Of a DNA stretch of 32,285 nt, positions 9,233-16,222 are shown piece by piece (the first letter of the stretch is position 1; every line of letters starts with the position of its first letter). Both the position numbers and the translations under genes were made by a program. The stretch spans positions 1 through 32,285 of the forward strand of contig CALXDF010000104.1 in NCBI GenBank assembly GCA_944386995.1, read 5' to 3'. The notes beneath the pieces are model-generated. The model saw only the letters and a program-made list of their open reading frames with translations, was not told the DNA's origin and made no database searches. The stretch is from an uncultured Oscillospiraceae bacterium (GTDB lineage: Bacteria; Bacillota; Clostridia; Oscillospirales; Oscillospiraceae).

Positions 9233-9261
9233 ATTATATCGGTGCGGCGATAAGGTGTAAA
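9233..9261 (-). promoter_or_regulatory. Promoter of the CYTH gene
   Basis: On the minus strand: TTTACA (9261-9256), 17-nt spacer, and a perfect TATAAT (9238-9233). It lies about 50 nt upstream of the preferred start. Confidence 0.75.
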
Positions 9262-9296
9262 GAGAGGAAATCCTTTGATTTGACGCGGGAAGACCG

Positions 9297-9325
9297 TTGC
9301 CCGGCGCGCTGCTTTGTGATATGCT
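9297..9325 (+). promoter_or_regulatory. Promoter of the desulfurase/deaminase-like pair
   Basis: TTGCCC (9297-9302), 17-nt spacer, TATGCT (9320-9325). The leader would be about 20 nt. It is back to back with the CYTH promoter. Confidence 0.55.
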
Positions 9326-9352
9326 GAGACCAACAGAGAGGGGGTACCGGTG

Positions 9353-10516
9353 ATGCGGCAGATTTATCTGGACAACGGGAGCACCACGTTTCCAAAACCA
9401 AAAGCTGTGGCGGAGGCCATGTACCGCTACCTCACCGAGAGCGGCAGCAACGTGGGCCGGGGGGACTACAGCCGGGCCTATGCTGTGGAAGAGCAGGTCT
9501 ACGAGGCCCGGGAGCTGCTGTGCGGCCTGTTCCACGGGGAGGACTGCCGAAATGTGATTTTTACCAAGAACGTCACGGAGAGCCTGAATGTAATCCTGAA
9601 AGGGCTGCTGCGGCCGGGGGATCATGTGCTGGTATCCTCCATGGAACACAATGCGGTGATGCGTCCTCTGACGCAGCTGTCAAAGCGGGGCGTCTCCTTT
9701 ACCCGCATCCCCTGCCGGGAGGACGGGAGCCTCTGTCTGGAGGAGATGGAGGGGCTTGTGCGGGAGAATACCCGGGCGGTGGTACTGACCCACGCCAGCA
9801 ACGTCTGCGGGACGGTGATGCCCATTGAGGAGGCAGGGGACTTCTGCCGGCGGCATCACCTGCTGTTCATCGTGGACGGCGCTCAGAGTGCCGGGGTTCT
9901 GCCCATAGACATGGAGACCATGCATATTGACGCGCTGGCCTTTACCGGCCACAAAGGCCTGTTAGGCCCCCAGGGTACCGGCGGCTTTGTGTTGGGGGAG
10001 CGGATGCTTCCGGATCTGGAACCGCTGCTCTCCGGTGGGACGGGGAGCCTCAGCCATACGGAGGAGGTGCCGGAATTTCTCCCGGACCGCTTTGAGCCGG
10101 GCACGCTGAATCTGCCCGGCATCCTGGGGCTCCGGGCGGCGCTGCTGTGGCTGAAGGAGACGGGACTGGAACGCATCCTCTGCCATGAGCTGGATCTGAC
10201 CGGGCAGTTTCTTCAGGGGCTGATGCCTCTGGAGGCGGCGGGGCAGGTGCGTATTCTGGGCCGCCCGGGCCGGGAGGGCCGCACCGGGGTGGTGTCGATC
10301 CAGCCCCTGACTCAGGACCCGGCGCAGGCGGCCTTTCGGCTGGATCGGGACTTTGGAATTCAGACCCGCGTAGGCCTCCACTGTGCTCCGGCGGCCCATA
10401 GAACCCTGGGAACTTTTCCCACTGGGACCATCCGCTTTTCCTTTGGATGGTGGAACACGGAGGAGGATGTGGCTGCGGCTCTGCGAGCACTGGGACAGAT
10501 TCTGGAACAGCGTTGA
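9353..10516 (+). CDS. Class V aminotransferase, cysteine desulfurase family
   Basis: A PLP enzyme of the NifS/SufS-like group, probably removing sulfur from cysteine (or selenium from selenocysteine). The 387-residue protein begins IYLDNGSTTFPKP and has the His that stacks on PLP in SSMEHNAVMRPL, VDGAQSAG, the PLP-binding Lys in FTGHKGLLGPQG, and the C-terminal catalytic Cys in RVGLHCAP. All key residues are kept. It is closest to the small stand-alone desulfurases of Firmicutes rather than to IscS, and no scaffold genes (iscU, sufU, sufB) lie nearby. An ATG at 9353 is preferred (GAGGGGG about 8 nt upstream); a GTG at 9350 is possible. It is probably co-transcribed with the next gene, 26 nt downstream. 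Confidence 0.88.
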   Translation: MRQIYLDNGSTTFPKPKAVAEAMYRYLTESGSNVGRGDYSRAYAVEEQVYEARELLCGLFHGEDCRNVIFTKNVTESLNVILKGLLRPGDHVLVSSMEHNAVMRPLTQLSKRGVSFTRIPCREDGSLCLEEMEGLVRENTRAVVLTHASNVCGTVMPIEEAGDFCRRHHLLFIVDGAQSAGVLPIDMETMHIDALAFTGHKGLLGPQGTGGFVLGERMLPDLEPLLSGGTGSLSHTEEVPEFLPDRFEPGTLNLPGILGLRAALLWLKETGLERILCHELDLTGQFLQGLMPLEAAGQVRILGRPGREGRTGVVSIQPLTQDPAQAAFRLDRDFGIQTRVGLHCAPAAHRTLGTFPTGTIRFSFGWWNTEEDVAAALRALGQILEQR

Positions 10517-10542
10517 AGACCTGCACAGGGAGGGGAACGGAT

Positions 10543-10938
10543 ATGGATCAGAATTGGAAAGAAATGTACCGCGCGGCGAAGGCTGCCCAAAACCCCCGGC
10601 AGATCTCGCCCTATGTGGAGGCGGGCAGCGTGGCTGCGGCTGTTCTCTCAGAGAGCGGGAGAATTTACACAGGGGTGTGCGTGGATACCAGCTGTACTCT
10701 GAGGATCTGTGCTAAGCGCAGCGCGATTTTTCGGATGATTGAAGAGGGAGAAAGCCAGATCCGCCGTGTCCTGGCGCTAATGCCCGGCGGACGGTTGGGC
10801 CCTCCCTGCGGGGCCTGCCGGGAGCTAATGGTGCAGTTGATGCCGGAGGCATACCGCGGTATTGAAATCCTGATGGACACAACTGAGGGACGGCAGATAT
10901 TGGCACTGGGGGAAATAACGCCGGCGTGGTGGATATAA
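10543..10938 (+). CDS. Cytidine-deaminase-like protein lacking the catalytic glutamate
   Basis: A 131-residue member of the small cytidine/blasticidin-deaminase fold. The zinc motif PCGACREL near residue 88 is intact, and the segment YTGVCVDTSCTLRIC leads into the first active-site motif. There the usual Cys-Ala-Glu reads Cys-Ala-Lys (CAKRSAI, AAG codon at about 10711-10713). The glutamate is the proton shuttle of this family, so deamination would not be expected; the zinc ligands remain. A single G-to-A change would explain it, so it may be a recent mutation, a sequencing error, or a true non-catalytic paralogue. The rest of the frame is open and well formed. The start is supported by AGGGAGGGG 7-8 nt upstream. 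An open extension upstream overlaps the desulfurase gene and is not used. Confidence 0.8.
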   Translation: MDQNWKEMYRAAKAAQNPRQISPYVEAGSVAAAVLSESGRIYTGVCVDTSCTLRICAKRSAIFRMIEEGESQIRRVLALMPGGRLGPPCGACRELMVQLMPEAYRGIEILMDTTEGRQILALGEITPAWWI

Positions 10939-10967
10939 GAGAAAGCCGGAGAAGACGCGGGGAGAAT

Positions 10968-10987
10968 TCTGTATGGAACAATACAGA
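10968..10987. repeat. Short inverted repeat between the deaminase-like gene and the prfC promoter
   Basis: A 7-bp dyad (10968-10974 with 10981-10987, 6-nt loop) ends just 7 bp before the proposed prfC -35 box. It lacks a U-run, so it is a poor terminator; an operator or weak transcript-end hairpin is possible. Confidence 0.3.
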
Positions 10988-10994
10988 TTGATTC

Positions 10995-11023
10995 TTGCAA
11001 AAATGCCCATAATATGGTACATT
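10995..11023 (+). promoter_or_regulatory. Probable promoter of prfC and its leader
   Basis: TTGCAA (10995-11000), 17-nt spacer, TACATT (11018-11023), preceded by TG one base upstream (extended -10). If used, transcription starts near 11030 and prfC has a leader of about 375 nt. Confidence 0.5.
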
Positions 11024-11058
11024 AATTCGGTCTGCAGCAGGGAAAGGAGGACGGCGGC

Positions 11059-11148
11059 ATGCCTGATTGGCAGCAGGGATCTCCCTGCCGGCAAATGTGC
11101 CTTTTCATTTCCCGGCTGTGCGCAGGGATTTTTCAAGGTCCGCCATGA
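11059..11148 (+). CDS. Possible leader peptide (29 residues) upstream of prfC
   Basis: A short ORF with a strong Shine-Dalgarno (AAAGGAGG, about 8 nt before its ATG). It encodes 29 residues ending Gly-Pro-Pro then UGA. Its initiation region repeats that of prfC: GGAGGA, a short spacer, then the same ten bases ATGCCTGATT. Codons after that differ. No protein family is recognised. Pro-Pro before a stop codon is a slow termination context, and UGA is read by RF2, whose recycling RF3 promotes. A role in sensing termination efficiency is therefore imaginable, but this is inference. It could also be a chance ORF. Confidence 0.35.
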   Translation: MPDWQQGSPCRQMCLFISRLCAGIFQGPP

Positions 11149-11406
11149 AATAAATGCGCCCGGAGAAGCTGGCCCGCTTTTGCGGCACGGGGGTGCAGCC
11201 TCTTGCCCGGCAGTTGATGCGGAGCAAGGGACTGCACTTTTGCGGGCACCCTGATTTGATTTTGTTCCGGGGCAAAGTCCAGCCCCTTTTCCGCTTCCGC
11301 GGCCCAGGCTGTTTTCTTGGCCTGCGGCTGTTGCCTCCGGCAAACCGCTTGTACGGCGCACCAGGGGTCGGCAGCGGCCCAATCTCTCTTAATTGGAGGA
11401 TATTCC
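11149..11406 (+). other. Structured untranslated leader before prfC
   Basis: About 258 nt with no convincing gene. Visible hairpins include GGGGC/GCCCC followed by four T (about 11273-11294), a CAGGC/GCCTG hairpin near 11308-11327, a small TTGCC/GGCAA hairpin near 11333-11345, and CCAAT/ATTGG at about 11380-11397, which runs into the prfC Shine-Dalgarno. No T-box motif or other known riboswitch consensus was recognised. An 86-codon ORF (11154-11414) crosses the region but has no ribosome-binding site. Confidence 0.35.
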
Positions 11407-12990
11407 ATGCCTGATTTACGCACTGAAATTACCCGGCGGCGGACCTTCGCCATTATTTCCCATCCCGACGCCGGCAAGACCACATTGACGGAAAAATTCC
11501 TGCTCTATGGCGGAGCCATTGCCCAGGCCGGGGAGGTCAAGGGCAAGCGGGCCCGGGCCGCCACCAGCGACTGGATGGAGATCGAGAAGCAGCGCGGGAT
11601 TTCCGTGACCTCATCTGTCATGCAGTTTCAGCACAGCGGGTACTGCATCAACATTCTGGACACCCCCGGCCACCAGGACTTTTCCGAGGATACCTACCGT
11701 ACACTGATGGCCGCCGACAGCGCTGTCATGGTCATCGACGGGGCCAAGGGTGTGGAGCCCCAGACCCGCAAGCTGTTCCATGTCTGCGCCCTGCGGCACA
11801 TCCCCATTTTTACCTTTATCAACAAAATGGACCGGGAGACCAAGGACCCTCTCTCACTGTGTGAAGAGGTGGAGCGGGAACTGGGCATTGACACTTACGC
11901 TGTCAACTGGCCCATTGGCTGCGGCAAGGAGTTCCAGGGCGTCTACGACCGGGAGAAGCAGCGCATCCTGTTCTTCCAGGCCCGGGAGCGGGGCAGGAAG
12001 GTCAGTTCCGCCGAGGTGTCCCTGGAAGATCCGGCTCTGGAAGAAATGATCGGAGAGAAAAAGGCGGCAGACCTCCGGGAGGAGGTGGAACTGCTGGGAG
12101 CCGGCCGGGAGTTTGATCTGGAGGCGGTGCGCAGCGGCACCTTGTCCCCGGTGTTTTTCGGCAGCGCTCTTACCACTTTCGGCGTGGAGCCGTTTCTGGA
12201 GGAGTTCCTCCGCATGACCACGCCGCCCCTGCCCAGGGAATCCGACCAGGGGGAGGTGGATGTGTTCTCCCCGGACTTTTCCGCCTTTGTCTTCAAGATC
12301 CAGGCCAACATGAACAAGGCTCACCGGGACCGCCTGGCTTTCATGCGCATCTGTTCGGGCAAATTCGAGCGGGACCGGGAGTATTATCACGTCCAGTCCG
12401 GCAAGAAGCTGCGCCTGTCCCAGCCCCAGCAGATGATGGCCGCGGAGCGGGAGATCGTGGAGGAGGCCTATGCCGGGGACATTATCGGCGTGTTCGATCC
12501 CGGGATCTTTTCCATCGGCGACACCATTACCGTGCCGGGGAAAAAGTTTAAATACTCCGGCATCCCCACCTTTGAGCCCGAGCATTTCATGCGCGTCAGC
12601 CCCATGGACACCATGAAGCGCACGCAGTTCATCAAAGGCACGGAGCAGATCGCCCAGGAGGGCGCCATCCAGATCTTCAAACTGCCCGGCGCCGGTATGG
12701 AAGAGGTTATCGTGGGCGTGGTAGGCACGCTGCAGTTTGACGTGTTCCAGTACCGGATGAAAAACGAGTACGGGGTGGATTTGCGGATGACTGGGCTTCC
12801 CTATGAGCACCTGCGGCGGATCACCGCCTGCCCCTGCGATGTGAAGGATCTGACGCTGAGCACCGGCGCGGCGGTGCTGGAGGACTTCAAGGGCCGCTAT
12901 CTGGTGGCCTTTGGGGGGCTGTGGGCCATGAATTTCATGCTCAAGCACAACCCTGGCCTGGAGTTCTCCGAGACGCTGGCGGTGGAGTAA
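11407..12990 (+). CDS. prfC: Peptide chain release factor 3
   Basis: A GTPase that removes RF1/RF2 from the ribosome after peptide release. The 527-residue protein matches the family length (about 525-530). G motifs: SHPDAGKTT at residues 18-26 (G1), a switch region around KQRGISVTSS (61-70), DTPGHQDF at 85-92 (G3, catalytic His89 present), and NKMD at 139-142 (G4). KRARAATSDWMEIEKQRG separates RF3 from EF-G. The ATG at 11407 has GGAGGA 6 nt upstream; the upstream extension of the frame into the leader is not coding. It is a single-gene unit between its leader and a terminator shared with the convergent HD-domain gene. Confidence 0.97.
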   Translation: MPDLRTEITRRRTFAIISHPDAGKTTLTEKFLLYGGAIAQAGEVKGKRARAATSDWMEIEKQRGISVTSSVMQFQHSGYCINILDTPGHQDFSEDTYRTLMAADSAVMVIDGAKGVEPQTRKLFHVCALRHIPIFTFINKMDRETKDPLSLCEEVERELGIDTYAVNWPIGCGKEFQGVYDREKQRILFFQARERGRKVSSAEVSLEDPALEEMIGEKKAADLREEVELLGAGREFDLEAVRSGTLSPVFFGSALTTFGVEPFLEEFLRMTTPPLPRESDQGEVDVFSPDFSAFVFKIQANMNKAHRDRLAFMRICSGKFERDREYYHVQSGKKLRLSQPQQMMAAEREIVEEAYAGDIIGVFDPGIFSIGDTITVPGKKFKYSGIPTFEPEHFMRVSPMDTMKRTQFIKGTEQIAQEGAIQIFKLPGAGMEEVIVGVVGTLQFDVFQYRMKNEYGVDLRMTGLPYEHLRRITACPCDVKDLTLSTGAAVLEDFKGRYLVAFGGLWAMNFMLKHNPGLEFSETLAVE

Positions 12991-12999
12991 AACCCTGTG

Positions 13000-13035
13000 A
13001 AAAACTGAGCGGCACAGCCATCAGCTGTGCCGCTC
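13000..13035. terminator. Terminator between convergent prfC and the HD-domain gene
   Basis: A perfect 12-bp stem (13007-13018 with 13024-13035, 5-nt loop). On the minus strand it is followed by five U, making it a strong terminator for the HD/CmpB pair. On the plus strand, 16 nt after the prfC stop, the tail is only T-rich. Confidence 0.8.
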
Positions 13036-13107
13036 TCTGCTTGTCGGGGAAGTTCGGAGGGACCCGGCAGGCAGGATCGCCGGGGGATCTTCTGTTTGAC
13101 TTTTGTT

Positions 13108-13692
13108 TTACCCGTGCCGCTTCTCCGGCTCCGCCAGAGGCTGCCGGGCGGCTTCTGCCAGAGCGAAGTGCCGCTCCAGCCGGCGCTCCTGGAGGGCGTA
13201 GCGCGCCATTACCGGGCGGCGGAAGGTCTCCATAAGGGAGCAATACTTGTCCATCCACATCAGCACGAAGCCCTCCTTGTATCTGGGCGGCGTGAGGGTC
13301 AGGGGGAACATGTGGCGCAGGATACAGTCCCGCTCCACCGGGCACAGGGAGAAATACTGCTCTGCATTTGCCAGCGCTTTCCGGGGGTGCTCAAAGCCGT
13401 GGAGCCGTTCCCCTTTCCGGGGACGATAGGTGTGCCAGTCATAGAGAAACAGGTCGTGCAGCAAGCCGGCCCGGGCGGCGCATCTGGCATTGAGGCCGTG
13501 CTTGGTACAGAACAGATAGCTGAGATAGGACACGCTGATGCAGTGCTCCAGGCAGGTAGTGGTACCGTGCTGAGGGTAACGCGCCATCTCCCGAACGGCC
13601 GGATGGTCTAACAGATCCGCCACCAGACAGAGGTATTCCGAGTCGTCCGGCACGGCAAGAAAGGCCGCGGCGGCCTGGTTATGATGGATCAT
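13108..13692 (-). CDS. HD-domain protein (putative metal-dependent phosphohydrolase)
   Basis: A 194-residue soluble protein of the HD superfamily. The metal-binding set appears as LEHCISVSYLSYL (first His), RAGLLHDLFLYDW (His-Asp pair) and a further His-rich stretch RLHGFEHP and LRHMFP. The substrate cannot be predicted; relatives act on nucleotides or remain uncharacterised. The start at 13692 has AGGAGGAAAT upstream, and the gene overlaps the end of the CmpB-like gene by 14 bp, so the two are surely co-transcribed. It ends about 75 nt before the terminator. Confidence 0.8.
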   Translation of the reverse strand: MIHHNQAAAAFLAVPDDSEYLCLVADLLDHPAVREMARYPQHGTTTCLEHCISVSYLSYLFCTKHGLNARCAARAGLLHDLFLYDWHTYRPRKGERLHGFEHPRKALANAEQYFSLCPVERDCILRHMFPLTLTPPRYKEGFVLMWMDKYCSLMETFRRPVMARYALQERRLERHFALAEAARQPLAEPEKRHG

Positions 13693-14260
13693 AGATTTCC
13701 TCCTCCTTGCTTTGCCGGGAGCGGTGCAGGGCGGCGCGGGCGCTGAGAGTGAAATCTGCCAGATAGGCGATACACAGCCCCGCCGCCAGCAGGGGAGCCG
13801 CAGGGTCCGGCACCCGGGCTACCAGACGGAACACCATCCGATGGACCAGGGCAAACACCAGTACCGCAATGGCGCCCCAGGCAATAGTGCTCTCCAGACA
13901 GAGGATGCCCCGGTAGTTGAGACGTTTGTTGGAGTAGTCCCACCAGAGCTTTCCAAACAGGCGCAGCATCAGCCGGCCGGTGATATACTCAAACAGTGTG
14001 GCCAGCAGCGCGCCGGTAAAATAGAGCAGCACATAGTTGTGGGAGATCGGACGGAGCATGGCATAACCGAACATGGCGCCGAACCCATAGATAATGCACA
14101 GAGGCAGATGGACGAAGCCGCGGTTTTCCCAGTGTCCCGTCTCCCGGCGGATCACCAGACATTCCATGATCCAGCCGCAGAAACTGTAAACAAAAAAGGC
14201 GTTTACCACATCAGCACCGCTGTGGGCGCCCTCGTAGAAAGTAAGGCCAAAGGGAAGCAT
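13679..14260 (-). CDS. CmpB-type putative ABC-transporter membrane protein (PF06541-like)
   Basis: An integral membrane protein of about 193 residues with roughly five hydrophobic segments. It shows the pattern of the 'putative ABC-transporter type IV' family: YSFCGWIMEC, then NRGFVHLPLCIIYGFGA, then an ITGRLMLRLFGKLWWDYS segment. Despite the family name no ATPase is encoded nearby and transport is unproven. I prefer ATG 14260 (SD AAAGGA about 12 nt upstream). ATG 14272 lies too close to that site, and the frame further upstream runs through the promoter. It precedes and overlaps the HD-domain gene. Confidence 0.7.
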   Translation of the reverse strand: MLPFGLTFYEGAHSGADVVNAFFVYSFCGWIMECLVIRRETGHWENRGFVHLPLCIIYGFGAMFGYAMLRPISHNYVLLYFTGALLATLFEYITGRLMLRLFGKLWWDYSNKRLNYRGILCLESTIAWGAIAVLVFALVHRMVFRLVARVPDPAAPLLAAGLCIAYLADFTLSARAALHRSRQSKEEEIYDPS

Positions 14261-14301
14261 ATGTAACCACATTCCTTTCCAAGTGTCAGGGAGGTATCGC
14301 C

Positions 14302-14330
14302 AGTATACCCGCTTTTTCCCGCCAGCGCAA
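14302..14330 (-). promoter_or_regulatory. Promoter of the CmpB-like/HD pair
   Basis: On the minus strand: TTGCGC (14330-14325), 17-nt spacer, TATACT (14307-14302), about 40 nt upstream of the gene. Confidence 0.7.
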
Positions 14331-14423
14331 TAGGCATTTGTCATTCCCCGGAGCGGATGGTTCGGCGGTATGGAAAGAATTGGCAAAAGATAACAAGAAG
14401 GGGAGAAGTTTATCAGGAATGTC

Positions 14424-14452
14424 TTGAAAAGGGCTGCGTTTCATGATATGGT
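14424..14452 (+). promoter_or_regulatory. Promoter of the three-gene lipid cassette
   Basis: TTGAAA (14424-14429), 17-nt spacer, TATGGT (14447-14452) with TG one base upstream (extended -10). This would give a leader of about 140 nt before the first gene. The divergent CmpB promoter lies 94 bp away. Confidence 0.5.
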
Positions 14453-14556
14453 AATACAAGCCCGTGAGGGGAGCAGTAGCCGCGGATGGCTGACGCTTTT
14501 TGGGCGATTTGTTTGTGCGTCGGAAACGGCGGGAGAAGATTTTGCAGAATTTGCGG

Positions 14557-14597
14557 AAAAGGAGGCAGCCGCCCGGAAGAGCGGCTGCGGGAGTGAT
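14557..14597 (+). promoter_or_regulatory. Shine-Dalgarno, hairpin, start codon: structured initiation region
   Basis: A strong AAAAGGAGG (14557-14565) has no start codon at normal distance. It is followed at once by a perfect 8-bp hairpin (14565-14572 with 14581-14588, 8-nt loop) and then 9 nt to the ATG at 14598. Folding the hairpin would bring the SD to normal spacing, as known for phage T4 gene 38. A weaker GGGAG only 4 nt before the ATG is the alternative site. Confidence 0.4.
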
Positions 14598-15107
14598 ATG
14601 ATCCATAGAAAACTGGGGAGGTGCGCCCTCTATTTGGCATTGATCGGCGCACTTTGCTTTTATGTTGGGCGGCTGCTGCCAGGAAACTGGTTTCACAGCG
14701 ACCGCTTTCCCTTTCGCTGTTTTCCCTTTGAACGGGGCGGGCGGGTGTATGAGAAGCTTGGGATTCGCCGCTGGAAGGACAAGGTGCCGGATATGAGCAA
14801 GATCCTGCCAAAGGTCATGCTGCCCAAGCGCCTGTCATGGGGCGTGGAGCCGGAGCGGGTGTCCCAGATGATCCAGGAAACCTGTATTGCGGAATTTGTC
14901 CACATCATACTCTTTGTGTTGGGGTTTGGATGTGTCCTGATCTGGGATGGCCTGGGCGGCTGGGTCGTGGCAGTAGTGTACAACCTGCTGGGTAATGTGC
15001 CATTTATTCTGATTCAACGATATAACCGCCCACGGCTGCGGCACCTGATGGGAACCATAGGTGCTGCAGCGGAGCGGGGAGAGGAGGAAGCCCCATGCGC
15101 GTCCTGA
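14598..15107 (+). CDS. CrtO-like membrane acyltransferase (glycosyl-diaponeurosporenoate acyltransferase family)
   Basis: A 169-residue membrane protein, the same size as staphylococcal CrtO (about 165), which acylates the sugar of a glycosyl-carotenoid. Shared features are a short N-terminal membrane segment, RVYEKLGIRRWKDKVPD, a MIQETCIAEFVH segment, two hydrophobic helices, and the hallmark NVPFILIQRYNRPRL near the C-terminus. No carotenoid genes are present, so the acceptor is more likely the glycolipid made by the overlapping next gene; that is inference. The frame is open upstream to 14424, but only the ATG at 14598 has initiation signals. It overlaps the glycosyltransferase by 13 bp. 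Confidence 0.8.
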   Translation: MIHRKLGRCALYLALIGALCFYVGRLLPGNWFHSDRFPFRCFPFERGGRVYEKLGIRRWKDKVPDMSKILPKVMLPKRLSWGVEPERVSQMIQETCIAEFVHIILFVLGFGCVLIWDGLGGWVVAVVYNLLGNVPFILIQRYNRPRLRHLMGTIGAAAERGEEEAPCAS

Positions 15108-16222
15108 TTCTCAGCTGCAACACAGGGGAGGGACACAATTCCTGTGCCGAAGCCCTGCGGGAATATTTTACTGCCCAGGGGGCGGTTTGTATCGTGGAGG
15201 ACGCCCTGCGCTTCCTTTCTGATGGGATGTCTGATTTTATTTCCCACTGGCACACCCGTATTTACCGGCACATGCCTGATCTGTTTCGGACGGGGTACCG
15301 GTTTGTGGAGGTGCACCCGTCCCTGCTGCAAGAGGGGTCGGTTGTGTACCGTGCCCTGACCGGCGGCGCCGGGCGGCTGTACCGCTTTTTGGCGGAGGGC
15401 GGCTATGACACCGTGATCTGTGTCCATGTATTTGCCGCCTTTATGATCGAGGTGCTGCTCCAGGAGAACCCCGGGGCGTGGAAGACGGCGTTTCTTGCCA
15501 CAGATTACACCTGCAGTCCAAGCGGCTCCCGGCACGATCTGGACTGGTATTTTATTCCGGACAGTTCCCTGACGGAGGAGTTTATTCGCGGCGGCGTCCA
15601 GGCGGAGAAGTTGGCTGCCACGGGGATTCCTGTGCGCATGGGCTTCCAGATCCGTGGAGACAGGGAAAAGGCAAAAGAGACATTGGGACTGTCTCCGGAT
15701 TGCTGCCATCTGATGATGATGTGCGGCAGTATGGGGTGCGGCCCCATTCAGAAGATCGTGGACCACCTGTGTGCCAAGATCTCGGCAGATACTGTGGTAT
15801 CGGTGATCTGCGGAACCAACAACCGTCTGCGGGAGAGTCTGGAGCGCCGGTTTGCCGGGAAGCCGCAGATCAGAGTGTACGGCTATGTCAATCAGGTTCC
15901 GCTGTTTATGGACAGTGCCGATTTATACCTCACCAAACCTGGCGGCATCAGCGTGACGGAGGCCGCGGCGAAGGCGCTGCCCATGGCGTTTGTGGATGCG
16001 GTGGCCGGGTGCGAGACATATAACATGCGGTATTTCATTGAGCGGGGCGGCGCTGTGACAGCCGACTGCCCGGAAAAACTGGCGGACGCATGCGTCCGGC
16101 TGCTGTCGGACCGACAGCAGCTACAGATGATGTCTGATCGCCTGGATGCGCTGCAGATTGGAAGCGCCTCCCGGCGGATTTATCAGATCCTGAGCGAGGA
16201 ACATCTATGCGAATCGAAATAG
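15095..16222 (+). CDS. MGDG-synthase-type glycosyltransferase (GT28-like)
   Basis: A 375-residue GT-B glycosyltransferase of the monogalactosyl-/diglucosyl-diacylglycerol synthase group, which adds a sugar from a UDP-sugar to diacylglycerol at the membrane face. The N-terminal domain begins with the glycine-rich CNTGEGHNS loop; the middle has FLATDYTCSP. The C-terminal domain has MCGSMGCGPIQ, ICGTNN, YGYVNQVPLFMDSADLYLTKPGGISVTEA (given here as the segment around residues 270-300), the donor-binding signature of this family. The ATG has GAGAGGAGGAAG upstream and lies inside the acyltransferase gene. It overlaps the PAP2 gene by 16 bp, so all three are translationally linked. Confidence 0.85.
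   Translation: MRVLILSCNTGEGHNSCAEALREYFTAQGAVCIVEDALRFLSDGMSDFISHWHTRIYRHMPDLFRTGYRFVEVHPSLLQEGSVVYRALTGGAGRLYRFLAEGGYDTVICVHVFAAFMIEVLLQENPGAWKTAFLATDYTCSPSGSRHDLDWYFIPDSSLTEEFIRGGVQAEKLAATGIPVRMGFQIRGDREKAKETLGLSPDCCHLMMMCGSMGCGPIQKIVDHLCAKISADTVVSVICGTNNRLRESLERRFAGKPQIRVYGYVNQVPLFMDSADLYLTKPGGISVTEAAAKALPMAFVDAVAGCETYNMRYFIERGGAVTADCPEKLADACVRLLSDRQQLQMMSDRLDALQIGSASRRIYQILSEEHLCESK

Noticed and set aside
10939..11406. T-box or other known riboswitch upstream of prfC
   Set aside because: I looked for the T-box consensus and other well-known cores and found none; RF3 is also not a usual riboswitch target.
11154..11414. An 86-codon plus-strand ORF in the prfC leader
   Set aside because: No Shine-Dalgarno and no family resemblance; it overlaps the prfC start. 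Reinitiation after the short ORF (stop 5 nt upstream) is conceivable but unsupported.
14424..14597. 58-residue N-terminal extension of the CrtO-like protein
   Set aside because: The extension covers the promoter and the hairpin, has no ribosome-binding site, and CrtO-family proteins start at the equivalent of 14598.
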